A DNA stretch of 64,000 nt from an uncultured Opitutia bacterium (GCA_903827245.1 CAIKHO010000021.1:1-64000); one strand, 5' to 3'. Counted from the first letter of the stretch, positions 1 to 8,838 are shown. The notes: generated by a model not told the origin, from the sequence alone. Made by a program: numbers and translations.

Positions 1-1563
1 AGGCGTGGTTCGCCCGGCCCGACACCTGCAGCGAAACCTCCTTCGGGTAGCGGTCCCAGAGGGAGGCAAACACCGTGTTCTTCGCCCCCTCGGCGGGCGG
101 CAGCTGGAAATGCACGCCGGAAGGCAGCGCGAGCCCACCCGCGGCCCCGGCCACGCGCCGCAGGCCGGAGTCGTCCACGGCAAAGGCCGCCTTGAAATTA
201 TCCCAGGACCCGAGTCCCTGCCGCGGAACCTGCAGCGACGCGCCGAGGGGGCGCGGCGCGAGGTACTCGTTCTTGAAGATCTGGCCGACGGGGTCGTTGT
301 AGGCCGCACCGAGATCGACTGACCGCCACACGGTTTCCGCCGGCGCGCTGATCTGCCAGTTCATCACGTTGTCCGTCACCGTGCCAGAATCGCCGAGATC
401 GACCCGCACGCGGATCGTGCCCGGCATGAGGCCGGCCGAGGGAAAGGCAACCTCCGCCGACTCTCCCAGCGCGGGAACCTTCATCGTGACCGTGCTTTTC
501 TGGCCGCCCACCTCCATCGCCGCCCAGCGCTCGATCGGCACCGTGGTGTTATTCCGCACCCGGAAGCGCACCGACTGCCCGTCCTGCGCCAGCGACGGCA
601 CGATCTCCAGCGGCAGGCGGACCTCAAAATCCACCGGCATCCACCAGGTCATGTCATCCTGCCGGACCTTGGCGAAGACCGTGTGGTAGCCCGGCAGTCC
701 GTTCACCACCGCGGTCGCCGCCTGGTCCTTCACGACCACGGCCTTCAGCGCCTTCTGCGGGTCAAAAATCTCCTGCACCGTGGCCGGGCCGAACTCCATG
801 CGGAACGGACGGTCGAGAACGTTCATCACCGCCGGCCGCACCAAGGCGGTGGCGTGACCGACCCAGCGGATGGTCACCTCGTACCGCGCAGCGGCCTGCG
901 CCGACTGCAGCTCGATGACCGGCTGGCCGATCATGTCGGGCACGTTCGTCCATTTCACCGCCTGCCCGTTCACCAGCACCGCGGCCACGCGCTCGCCGCG
1001 GGCAGTGGAACGCAGGCGCAGGCGCATGGGCTTGGAAAATTTCGGCTCGATGATGAAAAGCTCCGTCTGGTTGTTATCGAGGCGGTAGGTGTAGCTCACG
1101 TCGGGCGTGCGGATCGACGCATAGGCCCAGTCGCGCGGGAACCCCGGGTGGATGAGGAGTTCGCCCGCCAGCGCGTCCGGCGTGATGCCGAACAGGCCCT
1201 CGACCAGGCCGCGCGCCATCATGCCGGTGGTGTCGCCGAAGTCCCGGTAGGTTTCGCGGCGGTAGGCATCGTACTGGGACAGGTTAGGCAAGTTGCCGGG
1301 CGACGTGCCCATATACATCGCGTCGAGAGTCATGCCCTTCCACAGGCGCCAGGCCTCGTCGGCCCGGCCGCCCTGCCAGTAGGCCAGCGCGGTGTGCGCC
1401 AGCTCGGCCGGCACCACGTTGTTCAGGCTCCAGTTGTAGGGCACCCAGTTGCTCGTCGGCAACACGTACCAGTCGCCGGCCGGCACGCCCGGGCCGCGCA
1501 CGGGAATGTGCGCGATCTGCGTGTCGACATAGCGCAGTGCCTGGTAGGCCTGGAAGGGGTCGG
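1..1563 (-). CDS. DUF4450-like six-hairpin glycosidase, C-terminal part (partial, broken at both ends)
   Basis: A continuous reading frame of about 520 codons with no stop runs on the minus strand and leaves the window at base 1. Its amino-terminal visible part has an alpha-helical, aromatic-rich, six-hairpin-glycosidase-like character (for example VEGLFGITPDAL and LLIHPGFPRDWAYASI), followed by beta-rich C-terminal modules. This resembles DUF4450 proteins found in polysaccharide utilisation regions of Bacteroidetes and Verrucomicrobia; that assignment is from memory of the family. Enzyme activity and substrate cannot be read from the fragment. The coding sense upstream ends abruptly near 1561, where a plus-strand fragment begins, so the native N-terminus is missing. 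A pectin-oligosaccharide lyase nearby suggests a plant-polysaccharide role (inference). Confidence 0.55.
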
Positions 1564-1719
1564 GCAACCGCCGCCATTGCCGCGCTCGTCGGTTCCTCCG
1601 CTTACGTGAAGGCCTTGAACACGGTCGCGAACGAGGCTTATCCCCTCAACTTCACCCAGGGCAACCCGGTCATCGTCTCGGGCATCGCCGGCGCGCGCAC
1701 GCTCACCTACATGCAGTAA
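1564..1719 (+). pseudogene. 3' fragment of an unidentified plus-strand gene
   Basis: The last 51 codons (ending GARTLTYMQ, then TAA) have protein-like composition and normal codon use. They are followed 20 bases later by a strong hairpin terminator, as expected for a genuine gene end. No plausible start or upstream coding sequence exists, because the sequence immediately to the left is the 5' side of the minus-strand glycosidase frame. I do not recognise the protein. It is either a genomic remnant left by a rearrangement or one half of an assembly chimera. Confidence 0.5.
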
Positions 1720-1739
1720 GCCTCGGATTCTTAATCGCG

Positions 1740-1773
1740 GCCGCTCACTGAAAGGTGAGCGGCTTTTTTATTT
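1740..1773 (+). terminator. Rho-independent terminator of the truncated plus-strand gene
   Basis: Perfect 9-bp stem GCCGCTCAC / GTGAGCGGC with a short loop, followed directly by TTTTTTATTT. It sits 20 bases after the TAA of the 3' gene fragment. Confidence 0.85.
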
Positions 1774-1803
1774 CACCGCGGCAGCCGGGATCATGCCGTT
1801 GAA

Positions 1804-1877
1804 GGTGGAATGCGTTGACCCCAACGCGTTGCGGCGAAGCCGCTTCGATCCAGCGCGTTGGGTCAACGCGCTCCACC
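1804..1877 (-). repeat. Dispersed palindromic repeat, family 1 (copy 1)
   Basis: A 74-bp element starts GGTGGA and ends TCCACC. Its arms contain GCGTTGACCCCAACGCG and GCGCGTTGGGTCAACGCG around a centre that includes GCGGCGAAGCCGC and TTCGATCCA. The same sequence recurs in inverse orientation at 33412-33486, with a half copy at 26165-26210. It is non-coding. Confidence 0.8.
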
Positions 1878-2179
1878 TTTCAATCCGCCGTCTTCGTTGC
1901 TGGATTTCTTCCAACGGCATGGATCTGGGTCAGCGCCAGGAGCGCACAAGGGCTTGCCCACCTCGGGCGAGTCAAACACTCCAATGTTCAAGCCCTGTTG
2001 CGCAGCTTAACTTCTTTCAACCGCTCGGGCCCAACTCAGGCCACGGCGACCGCCAGCGGCTTGGCGCGCGGGAAGTACCGGAGGGGTGAACATGACTTCG
2101 TGATAGCGGCCGGCCATGGGGGAATCGGGTTGGGTGGGTGGTGGCGACGGGCCGGGAGGGCGCGTCGATGACGCCGGAC
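1878..2179. other. Gene-free stretch
   Basis: About 300 bases between the family 1 repeat and the TetR operator region. Frames here are short and have no recognisable product, and no hairpin, tRNA or promoter stands out. Confidence 0.5.
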
Positions 2180-2232
2180 TAGACAGACTAGTCTATCCGT
2201 CGTCAAGCGGAAAATAGACAGACCGGTATATT
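2180..2232 (+). promoter_or_regulatory. Promoter with two TetR-type operator repeats
   Basis: Two 16-bp repeats match at 13 of 16 positions: TAGACAGACTAGTCTA (2180-2195) and TAGACAGACCGGTATA (2215-2230), with starts 35 bp apart. The second overlaps a -10-like TATATT (2227-2232). The centres are palindromic (AGACTAGTCT), as expected for a dimeric regulator. The site lies just upstream of a TetR gene, so autoregulation is the simplest reading (inference). Confidence 0.6.
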
Positions 2233-2270
2233 TTATTTGCCCGTCTCGAAAAATCCTCTTCCTTGTGCCC

Positions 2271-2852
2271 ATGAGCCCGACCACCCCAACTCCCGCGTCC
2301 GCCAAGCGCGAACAGCTGCTGGACACCGCCTGGAGTCTCTTCTGCCGGAATGGCTACCGCGCCGTGGGCATCGACACCGTGCTGGCCGAGGCGGGGGTGG
2401 CGAAGATGACGCTCTACAACCATTTTTCCTCGAAGGAGGACCTGATCGCTGCCGCCATGGAGAAGAAGGGTGCTGAGACCCTGGCTGGACTGGACCGGCT
2501 GATCGCCGCCGGCCGGAGCCCGCAGAAACGCCTGCTGGCGGTGTTCGACTGGCTGGCGGGCTGGCTGGAGTCGGACAATTTCACCGGCTGCGCCTTCCTC
2601 AAGGCCGTGGGCGAATACACGGCCGCCGGGGACAAGCCGCGCCAGGCCGCGACCGCCTTCAAGCAGGCGATGCAGGACCGGATCGAGACCCTCTGCCGCG
2701 AAGCGGGCCTGAAGTCCCCCGCCCTGCTCGCCCGCCAGCTCATCCTCGTCATCGACGGCGCCACCCTCCACGCCGACATGCACGCCAACCCCGGCTACGC
2801 CGCCGACGCCCGCGCCATCGCCAAGGCCCTGATCGAAGCGGCCGCCGGCTGA
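2271..2852 (+). CDS. TetR/AcrR family transcriptional regulator
   Basis: A 193-residue protein. The N-terminal helix-turn-helix spans about residues 10-55 (KREQLLDTAWSLF, then VGIDTVLAEAGVAKMTLYNHF and SSKEDLIAAA), the classic TetR DNA-binding pattern. The C-terminal helical domain would bind a small ligand and dimerise. I place the start at the ATG at 2271 rather than the in-frame GTG two codons earlier. There is no clear Shine-Dalgarno sequence. Two matching palindromic sites lie 40-90 bases upstream, so it probably represses itself. No obvious target gene sits next to it, since a tRNA follows. Confidence 0.9.
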   Translation: MSPTTPTPASAKREQLLDTAWSLFCRNGYRAVGIDTVLAEAGVAKMTLYNHFSSKEDLIAAAMEKKGAETLAGLDRLIAAGRSPQKRLLAVFDWLAGWLESDNFTGCAFLKAVGEYTAAGDKPRQAATAFKQAMQDRIETLCREAGLKSPALLARQLILVIDGATLHADMHANPGYAADARAIAKALIEAAAG

Positions 2853-3023
2853 GCAGCAAACGTCGCTGCAATTAAAACCAAGCGCTCGTAAACCAGCGAA
2901 TGGACGAGCCGCTGGTCCAAAATCCCGCTCCCTCTGCGCCTCGACGCGAAATCAATCCGTCCGAAGCCCCGGCCACTCCCCACTTGCCACCCGTCACTCG
3001 TCCGCGACAAAGTCGCGCGACGC

Positions 3024-3096
3024 GGGCCTATAGCTCAACGGTCAGAGCAGAGGACTCATAATCCTTTGGTTCTGGGTTCGAATCCCAGTGGGCCCA
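3024..3096 (+). tRNA. tRNA with CAU anticodon (Met or Ile2)
   Basis: A complete cloverleaf: acceptor GGGCCTA/TGGGCCC with discriminator A, D-arm GCTC..GAGC, anticodon stem GAGGA/TCCTT with loop CTCATAA (anticodon CAU), and T-arm CTGGG-TTCGAAT-CCCAG. No 3' CCA is encoded. It is not an initiator by its acceptor end, which has a G-C first pair. Elongator Met and lysidine-modified Ile2 cannot be separated by eye. Confidence 0.92.
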
Positions 3097-3150
3097 TTAC
3101 CCGAACCCAGTATGCGATTTCCGCGCTGTGTTACCCTCCCGGAGGCCGAC

Positions 3151-4434
3151 TCACTTCATCGCCTTGTCGACCTCGACGGCGAATATGTAGGTCGCGCCGA
3201 ACATGTTTGAGCGGAAGAAAATCAGCTTCTGGTCAGGGCTGAAGAAGACGTTTGGCTCGAGGAGATAGCCGTGCTTGGACATGTTGACCAGGCGCTCGGA
3301 GTGCAGGATCCCGGGGTGCGGCAGACTTTTTTCCGGGGTGGTCGAGTCGTCGATGCGCTCGGGCCGGAAGAGGAACAGCCACTCGTTCGCCGGCGTCGCC
3401 CACGTGCACCAATCGGGCGCACTCGAGGTGCCATCGCCGCAGAAGAGAGTGCCGTCGGCGGTCGCGTTGTAATGGATCGACCATTCCGAGTTCGGCAGGT
3501 GATACCAGATGCGCTCGCCGTTCTCCACGTTGTAGGTCGCAAGATAGAACGACGTGCCAAAGGGCATGTGCAGGTCGTAGTAGATGGTCCTGCCGTCGAT
3601 GCTCCAGAACTCGTGGCCCGACGCCTCCATGCCCATCGTGCGCTTGTGGATGAGCGTATTGCCGGTGCCGTCGGTGCGGATGGTCCAGATGCGGTCCACC
3701 TTCCACCACGAGCCTTCGTGGCAGTACATCAGCAGCGTCGGGTCGGTCGGCGAGAACAGCAGGTGGTTGAGCCAGTCCGTGCTCTTGAGGATCACGTTCC
3801 GCTTCCCGGTGCGCAGGTCGATCGTGTACATTTCCATCGGCAGCCGCGCAGCCAGGCGGGCCTCCATCATTTCGACCTTGTTGACGGGTTGGACCCCGAC
3901 GCCGCGCTGGCCCTGTCCCTGACGCTGGCCGCCGGCCTTCTGGTTGTAGTCCTGCCCGTCGCCCACGATCATGGCGCCGGCGGCAAGGGTTTCGTCGGCA
4001 TTGATGGTGTCGACGTTCCCGCGCGGTGGCAGGTCGGCGATTTTGCGGGTTTCCCCGGTGTCGATGTTGGTGCCGTAGAGGGCGTGCTCCGCCGCCTTGG
4101 TGTAGAAGATGGTGGGTGTCTTGCGTCCCACAACGACGACCTTGACCTGGCCGGCGACGAGCGAGCGGATCCTGAACGTCGCGAGATCGAGCACGGAGAT
4201 GCCCTCCGGCGTGGTAAAGACCATCTCCTTCCCGTCGGGGGTGAACGGATTGACGTTGAAATAAAAACTGGCCGACTCCGGCTCGTCGGTGATCCGGTGC
4301 ACGCGATGGCCGGTGTCCGGATCGATCCAAATCTTAGGCGGGACGTCGCCGGCGGCGAGCAGCCCAGCGTTGAAAAACAGCGCGGCGACGATCGCCGATA
4401 CGCGACCGGCAAAACGGGGGGAAGGAGTGATCAT
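3151..4434 (-). CDS. Oligogalacturonate lyase (PL22 family), exported
   Basis: A 427-residue protein if started at the internal ATG at 4434, which gives a clean signal peptide (FAGRVSAIVAALFFNAGLLAAG). An earlier ATG at 4521 adds 29 unlikely residues. The body is a beta-propeller with PL22 hallmarks: a His-containing NHLLFSPTDPTLLMYCHEG segment, GHEFWSIDGRTIYYD and NEWLFLFRPE. PL22 enzymes cleave unsaturated oligogalacturonides by beta-elimination using a His base and a metal bound by His/Gln side chains, late in pectin breakdown. The signal peptide suggests a periplasmic location. A Gln/Gly-rich insert (KAGGQRQGQGQRG) lies near the middle. Confidence 0.85.
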   Translation of the reverse strand: MITPSPRFAGRVSAIVAALFFNAGLLAAGDVPPKIWIDPDTGHRVHRITDEPESASFYFNVNPFTPDGKEMVFTTPEGISVLDLATFRIRSLVAGQVKVVVVGRKTPTIFYTKAAEHALYGTNIDTGETRKIADLPPRGNVDTINADETLAAGAMIVGDGQDYNQKAGGQRQGQGQRGVGVQPVNKVEMMEARLAARLPMEMYTIDLRTGKRNVILKSTDWLNHLLFSPTDPTLLMYCHEGSWWKVDRIWTIRTDGTGNTLIHKRTMGMEASGHEFWSIDGRTIYYDLHMPFGTSFYLATYNVENGERIWYHLPNSEWSIHYNATADGTLFCGDGTSSAPDWCTWATPANEWLFLFRPERIDDSTTPEKSLPHPGILHSERLVNMSKHGYLLEPNVFFSPDQKLIFFRSNMFGATYIFAVEVDKAMK

Positions 4435-4721
4435 GGAGGCAACAAGGGTTGAAGAAGGATCACGCAGCCTGACGGCGGGCGCCGGGGTTCGTGATGAAAA
4501 GGGATGGCCGGGAAATTTCACGCTTTGGCCGAGCGCGGCGCCGGGCCGGAATATTTCCGATCCGGGTCGCGCAACGACGCTACGGCGTGATGGTTGGGTG
4601 AAGCTCGAACCAAACGTGTCAGGCCATTACTCCTAAAATCGAAATGCCACCTCGCTCCAAATTGACACCTCATGGCCGTTCGATCGCTGCCTTGGACTCG
4701 GTGCTGGATCCTCCGCGGTCG

Positions 4722-4940
4722 GCACGGTGAAAGCCAATCTTGCGGTCATGAGTGGGATCAGCCGGAGCCAGAAGCTGGCTGATTGCCTCAAGAGGTTGGC
4801 GATCGCCGTGTCGTGTCCCTCCAGCTTGCGTTCCAACTCGGTGAATTTGGCCGCGAGCTCCCGATGGGTGGACAGCAGTTCGCGCAATTGCACAAAAGCG
4901 TGGGCAATGATCGGAGGCCGGACCGGGATTGGCGGCGTTC
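4722..4940 (-). pseudogene. Remnant of an ORF6N-domain-type gene (C-terminal end only)
   Basis: The minus strand encodes HAFVQLRELLSTHRELAAKF and ERKLEGHDTAIANL in one frame. From about 4790 the homologous continuation EAISQLLAPA...RKIGFH is in another frame. This string is the typical C-terminal tail of ORF6N/KilA-N-type phage and mobile-element proteins (family recall). The DNA-binding N-terminal domain is absent and the tail is frameshifted, so this is a decayed fragment. The rest of the gap between 4435 and 5028 holds no gene I can support. Confidence 0.65.
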
Positions 4941-5028
4941 GCGGCGATTCCGGACAACCTCGTCGGACATGGCGCGTCTGGCTTGGCGACTCCTGAATGG
5001 ACAGCGCCATGAAGGGAGCCCTATCCCC

Positions 5029-6588
5029 ATGAATACTCCGGCTGATGACAGGAATGCGATTTCGCGGCGGGAATTTGTCCGCACGGCGGCCGTGGCGGCG
5101 ACAGCGGTTGGGACCGGCCTGGCGCTGAATTCGTCGGCGGCAAGGGCGGCTGAGGCAACAGCGGCGGCGGCCAAGCCCATGGTCGGCTTTCAGGCTGAGG
5201 TGTCTTACCTGCTGCAGTATGGGATCACGCGGTTTCTCGACGACGTGCAGGCCCGGGCTTCGGTCAATGCGATCTTCCTCCACGGCAATCCGTTCGAGGC
5301 GTCCTGGGCCGGGCTCGACCAGGCCGCGAACCCGAACGGCAACTTTGCCACGGCCCACCCCCAGTATTACCGCGATATTCTGATGCAGCCGCAGCCGCTG
5401 GCCGCTGGCGATTTCAACCTGCCAGACGCCATGGCGAAGATCACCGCCGAAACGCGGAAGCGGGGCGTGAAGGTTTTCACCTGGATGGAGGAGGACAACC
5501 GCCCGCCGCCCAAGATCAAGGGCATGGACCAGCTCTACGAGATCGACCTCCACGGTCGCCGCACCGCCGGCCACCCGGGTGGGCCGTGCCTCAACAACCC
5601 TTATTTCCGCAATCTCATCGCCGCGCAGGTCGAGGATTTCATCCGTTCCTACGACGTCGACGGCTTGCAGCGGGGCTCCGAGCGGCAGGGTCCGCTGGGC
5701 AACGCACTCGGCGCCTGGCATCATGGCGCGAAGAGCGATCCCGGCCACACGTCCTGTTTCTGCGAGCACTGCGCCGCCAAGGCGGCGAAGCTCGGCATCA
5801 ACTTCGAGCGGGTGAAGCAGGCTTACCTCACCCTCGAGCCCTATGTCCGGGCCGGGCGCGCCGGGCAGCGTCCGCGGGACGGCTATTACGTGGAGTTCTG
5901 GCGGATCCTCCTGCGCTACCCTGAGCTGCTCACGTGGGAAACGTTCTGGTCCGACAGCATGCGCGAGATGCAGCGCGAGTTTTACACCAAGGCGAAGGCA
6001 ACCCGGCCCGGCATCCAGATCGGGTTCCACATCTGGCAGAACATCGCCTTCAACCCGATGTACCGGGCGGAGCAGGATTACCGTCCGTACACCGAGTACG
6101 CCGATTTCCTCAAGCCGGTGGTCTACGACAATCCGGCGGGCGAGCGCATGACGTCCTTCGTGGACAGCCTGACGCAAAACATCTTCGGCGACCTGAGTCG
6201 GCAGCAACTGCTCGATTTCGAGTACAGCGTGCTGGGGCTCCATGAGAAGTCCTACGCCGAGATCACCGGGCAGCCGGCCCCAGCGGCCGGAACGCCGCCG
6301 GCCAAGGGCGGACCGCGGACGAGCTTCGCGCGGTTCTCGAGCGACTACGTCTATGGCGAGACCAAACGCGCGGTGGAGGGAGTTGCCGGGTCGAACACGA
6401 AGATCTGCCCGGGCCTGGGGATCGACGTGCAGGACAAGAACAGCACTCCCGAGAGCGTGCGCGACGCCGTGCACGCGATCTTCCGCGCCGGCGGCGTGGG
6501 CATGGTCGTTTCCACCAGCCACGCTGCGATGCGCCCAGAAAACCTCAGCGCCGTCGGCGCAACCCTCCGCGAGCTCAAGCTGGCGTAA
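5029..6588 (+). CDS. Tat-exported glycoside-hydrolase-like TIM-barrel protein
   Basis: A 519-residue protein. I chose the ATG at 5029 because AGGGAG lies 8 bases upstream and the product then begins with a twin-arginine signal (SRREFVRTAAVAATAVG, cleavage near AARAAEA). The mature part looks like a hypothetical glycosidase TIM barrel: VNAIFLHGN, RKRGVKVFTWMEEDN, a YDVDGLQRGSERQGP strand, a Cys-rich CFCEHCAAKAAK motif typical of such barrels, and a C-terminal VRDAVHAIFRAGGVGMVVST. It probably acts on carbohydrate in the periplasm, but no catalytic acid can be assigned with confidence. The earlier in-frame extension to 4783 overlaps the ORF6N remnant and is not real. Confidence 0.75.
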   Translation: MNTPADDRNAISRREFVRTAAVAATAVGTGLALNSSAARAAEATAAAAKPMVGFQAEVSYLLQYGITRFLDDVQARASVNAIFLHGNPFEASWAGLDQAANPNGNFATAHPQYYRDILMQPQPLAAGDFNLPDAMAKITAETRKRGVKVFTWMEEDNRPPPKIKGMDQLYEIDLHGRRTAGHPGGPCLNNPYFRNLIAAQVEDFIRSYDVDGLQRGSERQGPLGNALGAWHHGAKSDPGHTSCFCEHCAAKAAKLGINFERVKQAYLTLEPYVRAGRAGQRPRDGYYVEFWRILLRYPELLTWETFWSDSMREMQREFYTKAKATRPGIQIGFHIWQNIAFNPMYRAEQDYRPYTEYADFLKPVVYDNPAGERMTSFVDSLTQNIFGDLSRQQLLDFEYSVLGLHEKSYAEITGQPAPAAGTPPAKGGPRTSFARFSSDYVYGETKRAVEGVAGSNTKICPGLGIDVQDKNSTPESVRDAVHAIFRAGGVGMVVSTSHAAMRPENLSAVGATLRELKLA

Positions 6589-6671
6589 GCGCGCCGGCGC
6601 GCCGTGGTCGAGGCCGTGCGGTGCTTCGCCCAGGCACCTTCGTGCAGTCTGATGCATGCGGCGGCGGCGAA

Positions 6672-6699
6672 CATGATCCCAGCCCAAGCCGGGATCATG
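6672..6699. repeat. Perfect hairpin CATGATCCC / GGGATCATG
   Basis: 9-bp perfect arms with a 10-base loop in the gap after the TIM-barrel gene. There is no T-run, so it is not a canonical terminator. The motif GCCGGGATCATGC also occurs at about 1787-1799, just before another repeat element, so it may be part of the repeat landscape. Confidence 0.5.
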
Positions 6700-6710
6700 C
6701 AGTTGGAATG

Positions 6711-6838
6711 AGGTGGACCGTGACCTCCGGGCACGGTTGGCCTGCGCACCATTTGGTTTTACGTAGGGGCGCAGCTTGACTGCGCCCGGGCGTCGTCAAG
6801 CGACGCCCCTACCGCCGCCCGGAGGTCGGCGGCCACCT
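6711..6838. repeat. Palindromic repeat, family 3 (long copy)
   Basis: The element starts AGGTGGACCGTGACCTCCGG and ends with CCGGAGGTCGGCGGCCACCT, so its ends form an imperfect terminal inverted repeat. Inside is a second palindrome, GTAGGGGCGCAGCTTGAC... / ...TCAAGCGACGCCCCTAC. A shorter copy lies at 42464-42538 and a solo right end at 8243-8269. Confidence 0.75.
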
Positions 6839-6977
6839 TTTAGTTCGGCAGTTTCACAGTGAAGCAGACCCAGGCTGCTCCATTCAACTGTATGATGCCG
6901 GCCAGCTGCGAGCTGGCACGTCCCGTACCCGACAATCTCCACCGAACCAATCGGCGCCTGCCCGGTCGGTGAATGCC

Positions 6978-8144
6978 ATGAACCACGTTCCAGCCGGTTC
7001 GCGGACCCTTTTTTCACTGCGTACGGGTGCGCGCGCCCGCACGGCCCTGATCTGCGGCCTTGGCCTCGTGGTGCTGCTGGTGGCCATCCGCCTCGCCCTG
7101 CCGGCTATCCTGCGGAAGGCGATCAACCGCCGCCTCGATGAAATCCCCGATTATGGCGGGCACGTTACCGACGTGGGACTGAGCCTGTACCGGGGCGCCT
7201 ACCATTTGCGCGGGTTGGAAATCGTGAAGCGCAACGGCCAGGTGCGGGAACCGTTTTTCTCGGCCGAGGACATAGATTTTTCCCTCGCTTGGCTGGAGCT
7301 GCTGCATGGCAGGGTCGTGAGCGACATCTATGTCGATCGTCCGAAGCTGAACTTCGTCAAGGGCCCGACGACCGAGTCCAGCCAGCTCGCGGCCGACCGC
7401 CGCTGGCAGGATGTGATCGACGACATCTTTCCCATCAACATCACTTTTCTCAAAATCACCGACGGCCAGTTGCGCTACGTCGATACGGCCAGCAAGCCGC
7501 TGGTTGACGTGCGCGTGGAGCACCTGCTGGCAGTCGCCACGGGACTGCGCAATCGCGCCGCGGAGAAAGGGGATGAGTTTCCCGCCAGCATCAGCCTCCA
7601 GGGCGAGACGATCGGAGGCGGGAAGCTTCGCATCAACACGCTGGCGGAGCCACTGGCCGCCCAGCCGCACTTCCTCCTGAAGCTGGAGCTCGAGGATGTT
7701 TCGCTGCCCGCCCTGAACGAATTCCTGCGCGCCTATGGCAACGTCGACGTGAGCGCCGGGGATTTCAAGGGCTACGTGGAGCTGGCCGTGCACAACGGTC
7801 GTTTCTCCGGATACTTCAAGCCGTTCTTCCAGCATGTGGATTTCAGTCCCGTGCCGGGCGAAGACCGGCCGCTTGGGCGCCGGATTTGGGAGACGCTGGT
7901 CCACGGTTTCGCCGTGATCTTCAAGAATCATCACAAGGACCAGGTGGCGACCCGCATTCCCTTCTCGGGCGAATTCGGCAAGATCGACGTGCGCGTCTGG
8001 CAGACCTTCGTGAACCTCGTGCGCAACGGTTTCATCCAGGCCCTGCCGGAGAAACTCGACAGCAAGGTGAAGCCGGCCGACGCCGCCGTGCCGCCCCCCG
8101 CGGCCGGCCTGTCCAACACGGCACCGCCAGCCAAGAAGTCATAG
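6978..8144 (+). CDS. DUF748/AsmA-like inner-membrane-anchored protein
   Basis: A 388-residue protein from the ATG at 6978; a GTG 9 bases earlier is in frame. One N-terminal transmembrane helix (ALICGLGLVVLLVAIRLALPAIL, about residues 23-45) is followed by a long periplasmic beta-rich domain containing YGGHVTDVGLSLYRGAYHLRGLEI, SAEDIDFSLAW and DIYVDRPKLNFVKG. That is the pattern of the first DUF748 repeat. Family members are AsmA/TamB-like proteins linked to the cell envelope, some proposed to move lipids. The C-terminal tail is low-complexity Pro/Ala/Lys. It has no operon partner: repeats lie on both sides. Confidence 0.7.
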   Translation: MNHVPAGSRTLFSLRTGARARTALICGLGLVVLLVAIRLALPAILRKAINRRLDEIPDYGGHVTDVGLSLYRGAYHLRGLEIVKRNGQVREPFFSAEDIDFSLAWLELLHGRVVSDIYVDRPKLNFVKGPTTESSQLAADRRWQDVIDDIFPINITFLKITDGQLRYVDTASKPLVDVRVEHLLAVATGLRNRAAEKGDEFPASISLQGETIGGGKLRINTLAEPLAAQPHFLLKLELEDVSLPALNEFLRAYGNVDVSAGDFKGYVELAVHNGRFSGYFKPFFQHVDFSPVPGEDRPLGRRIWETLVHGFAVIFKNHHKDQVATRIPFSGEFGKIDVRVWQTFVNLVRNGFIQALPEKLDSKVKPADAAVPPPAAGLSNTAPPAKKS

Positions 8145-8242
8145 CCCCTGGAAATTTTCCGGGCTGCCCTCAAAATACCATGGTCTTTTGCCGTCATTCC
8201 GAACGCCGCGGGCTGAAATCGCTGCGCGCGGGCACCCGGAAT

Positions 8243-8269
8243 CCGCCGCCCGGAGGTCGGCGGCCACCT
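8243..8269. repeat. Family 3 repeat, solo right end
   Basis: CCGCCGCCCGGAGGTCGG followed by CGGCCACCT, identical to the right end of the elements at 6711-6838 and 42464-42538. The matching left end is missing. Confidence 0.7.
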
Positions 8270-8369
8270 GTGCTTGCTGGCATGAATTGGCCAATGGGCT
8301 AAAGTCCAAAACCTGGCGGACGTTGGTATTATTGCCGGGCATCAAATCCTTGCCAGCAGACCGGCCGGT

Positions 8370-8747
8370 TCAAAACGTTGCGCCGTGATATCGTGGCGCG
8401 ACACGGATCGGGCTTCGTACTCCCAGATGACATGAATTTGCCTCTGCGTCGCACGAGTCAGAAACGGGAGCAACGGTCCTGTCCTCGGCCTTGTCCGATA
8501 GTTTCACCGCCCGGGGCATGGTCACCGGTGTGCCGTTGAAATAGTCGATCTGCTTCGCAATGAGCAGGGCATGGCTGAGTTCTTCGGCGGCGTGGCGCTC
8601 CAGCTCGCCCGCGATGTGCTGGAACTTGGCACCCTTCATCGTCTGGCTGTAAACGATGTAACCGATGATGGCCTGATACTCCCTCGCCAGGTCTTGGTTC
8701 AGGAGCTTGATCATGTGCTTGCGGGTGATGGGGGCGGGATTTTTCAT
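8370..8747 (-). CDS. Truncated ferritin-like protein
   Basis: Residues 1-80 match the first half of a bacterioferritin/ferritin-like four-helix bundle: IKLLNQDLAREYQAIIGYIVYS, then a conserved AGELERHAAEELSHALLIAKQIDYFNG with the E..H iron ligands, then VKLSDKAED. The expected helices 3 and 4, with the second E..H ligand set, are absent. After about residue 80 the frame continues in unrelated sequence (SCDAEANSCHLG...) to a stop at 125 residues. The product would therefore lack half of its iron site and is probably non-functional or a pseudogene. Its start has no clear Shine-Dalgarno sequence. Confidence 0.7.
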   Translation of the reverse strand: MKNPAPITRKHMIKLLNQDLAREYQAIIGYIVYSQTMKGAKFQHIAGELERHAAEELSHALLIAKQIDYFNGTPVTMPRAVKLSDKAEDRTVAPVSDSCDAEANSCHLGVRSPIRVAPRYHGATF

Positions 8748-8838
8748 AATTACTGTGACCGACAGCCGTCATGCCACCGGGTTCGGTTAATAAGTCGCGC
8801 GCCCTCCCCCGCCCGTGCTCCCGGCCCTCTCCCCGGCT

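Noticed and set aside
4950-6687. Long minus-strand frame opposite the TIM-barrel gene
   Set aside because: Only its last part (the ORF6N tail) resembles protein; the rest is antisense of the Tat-exported gene.
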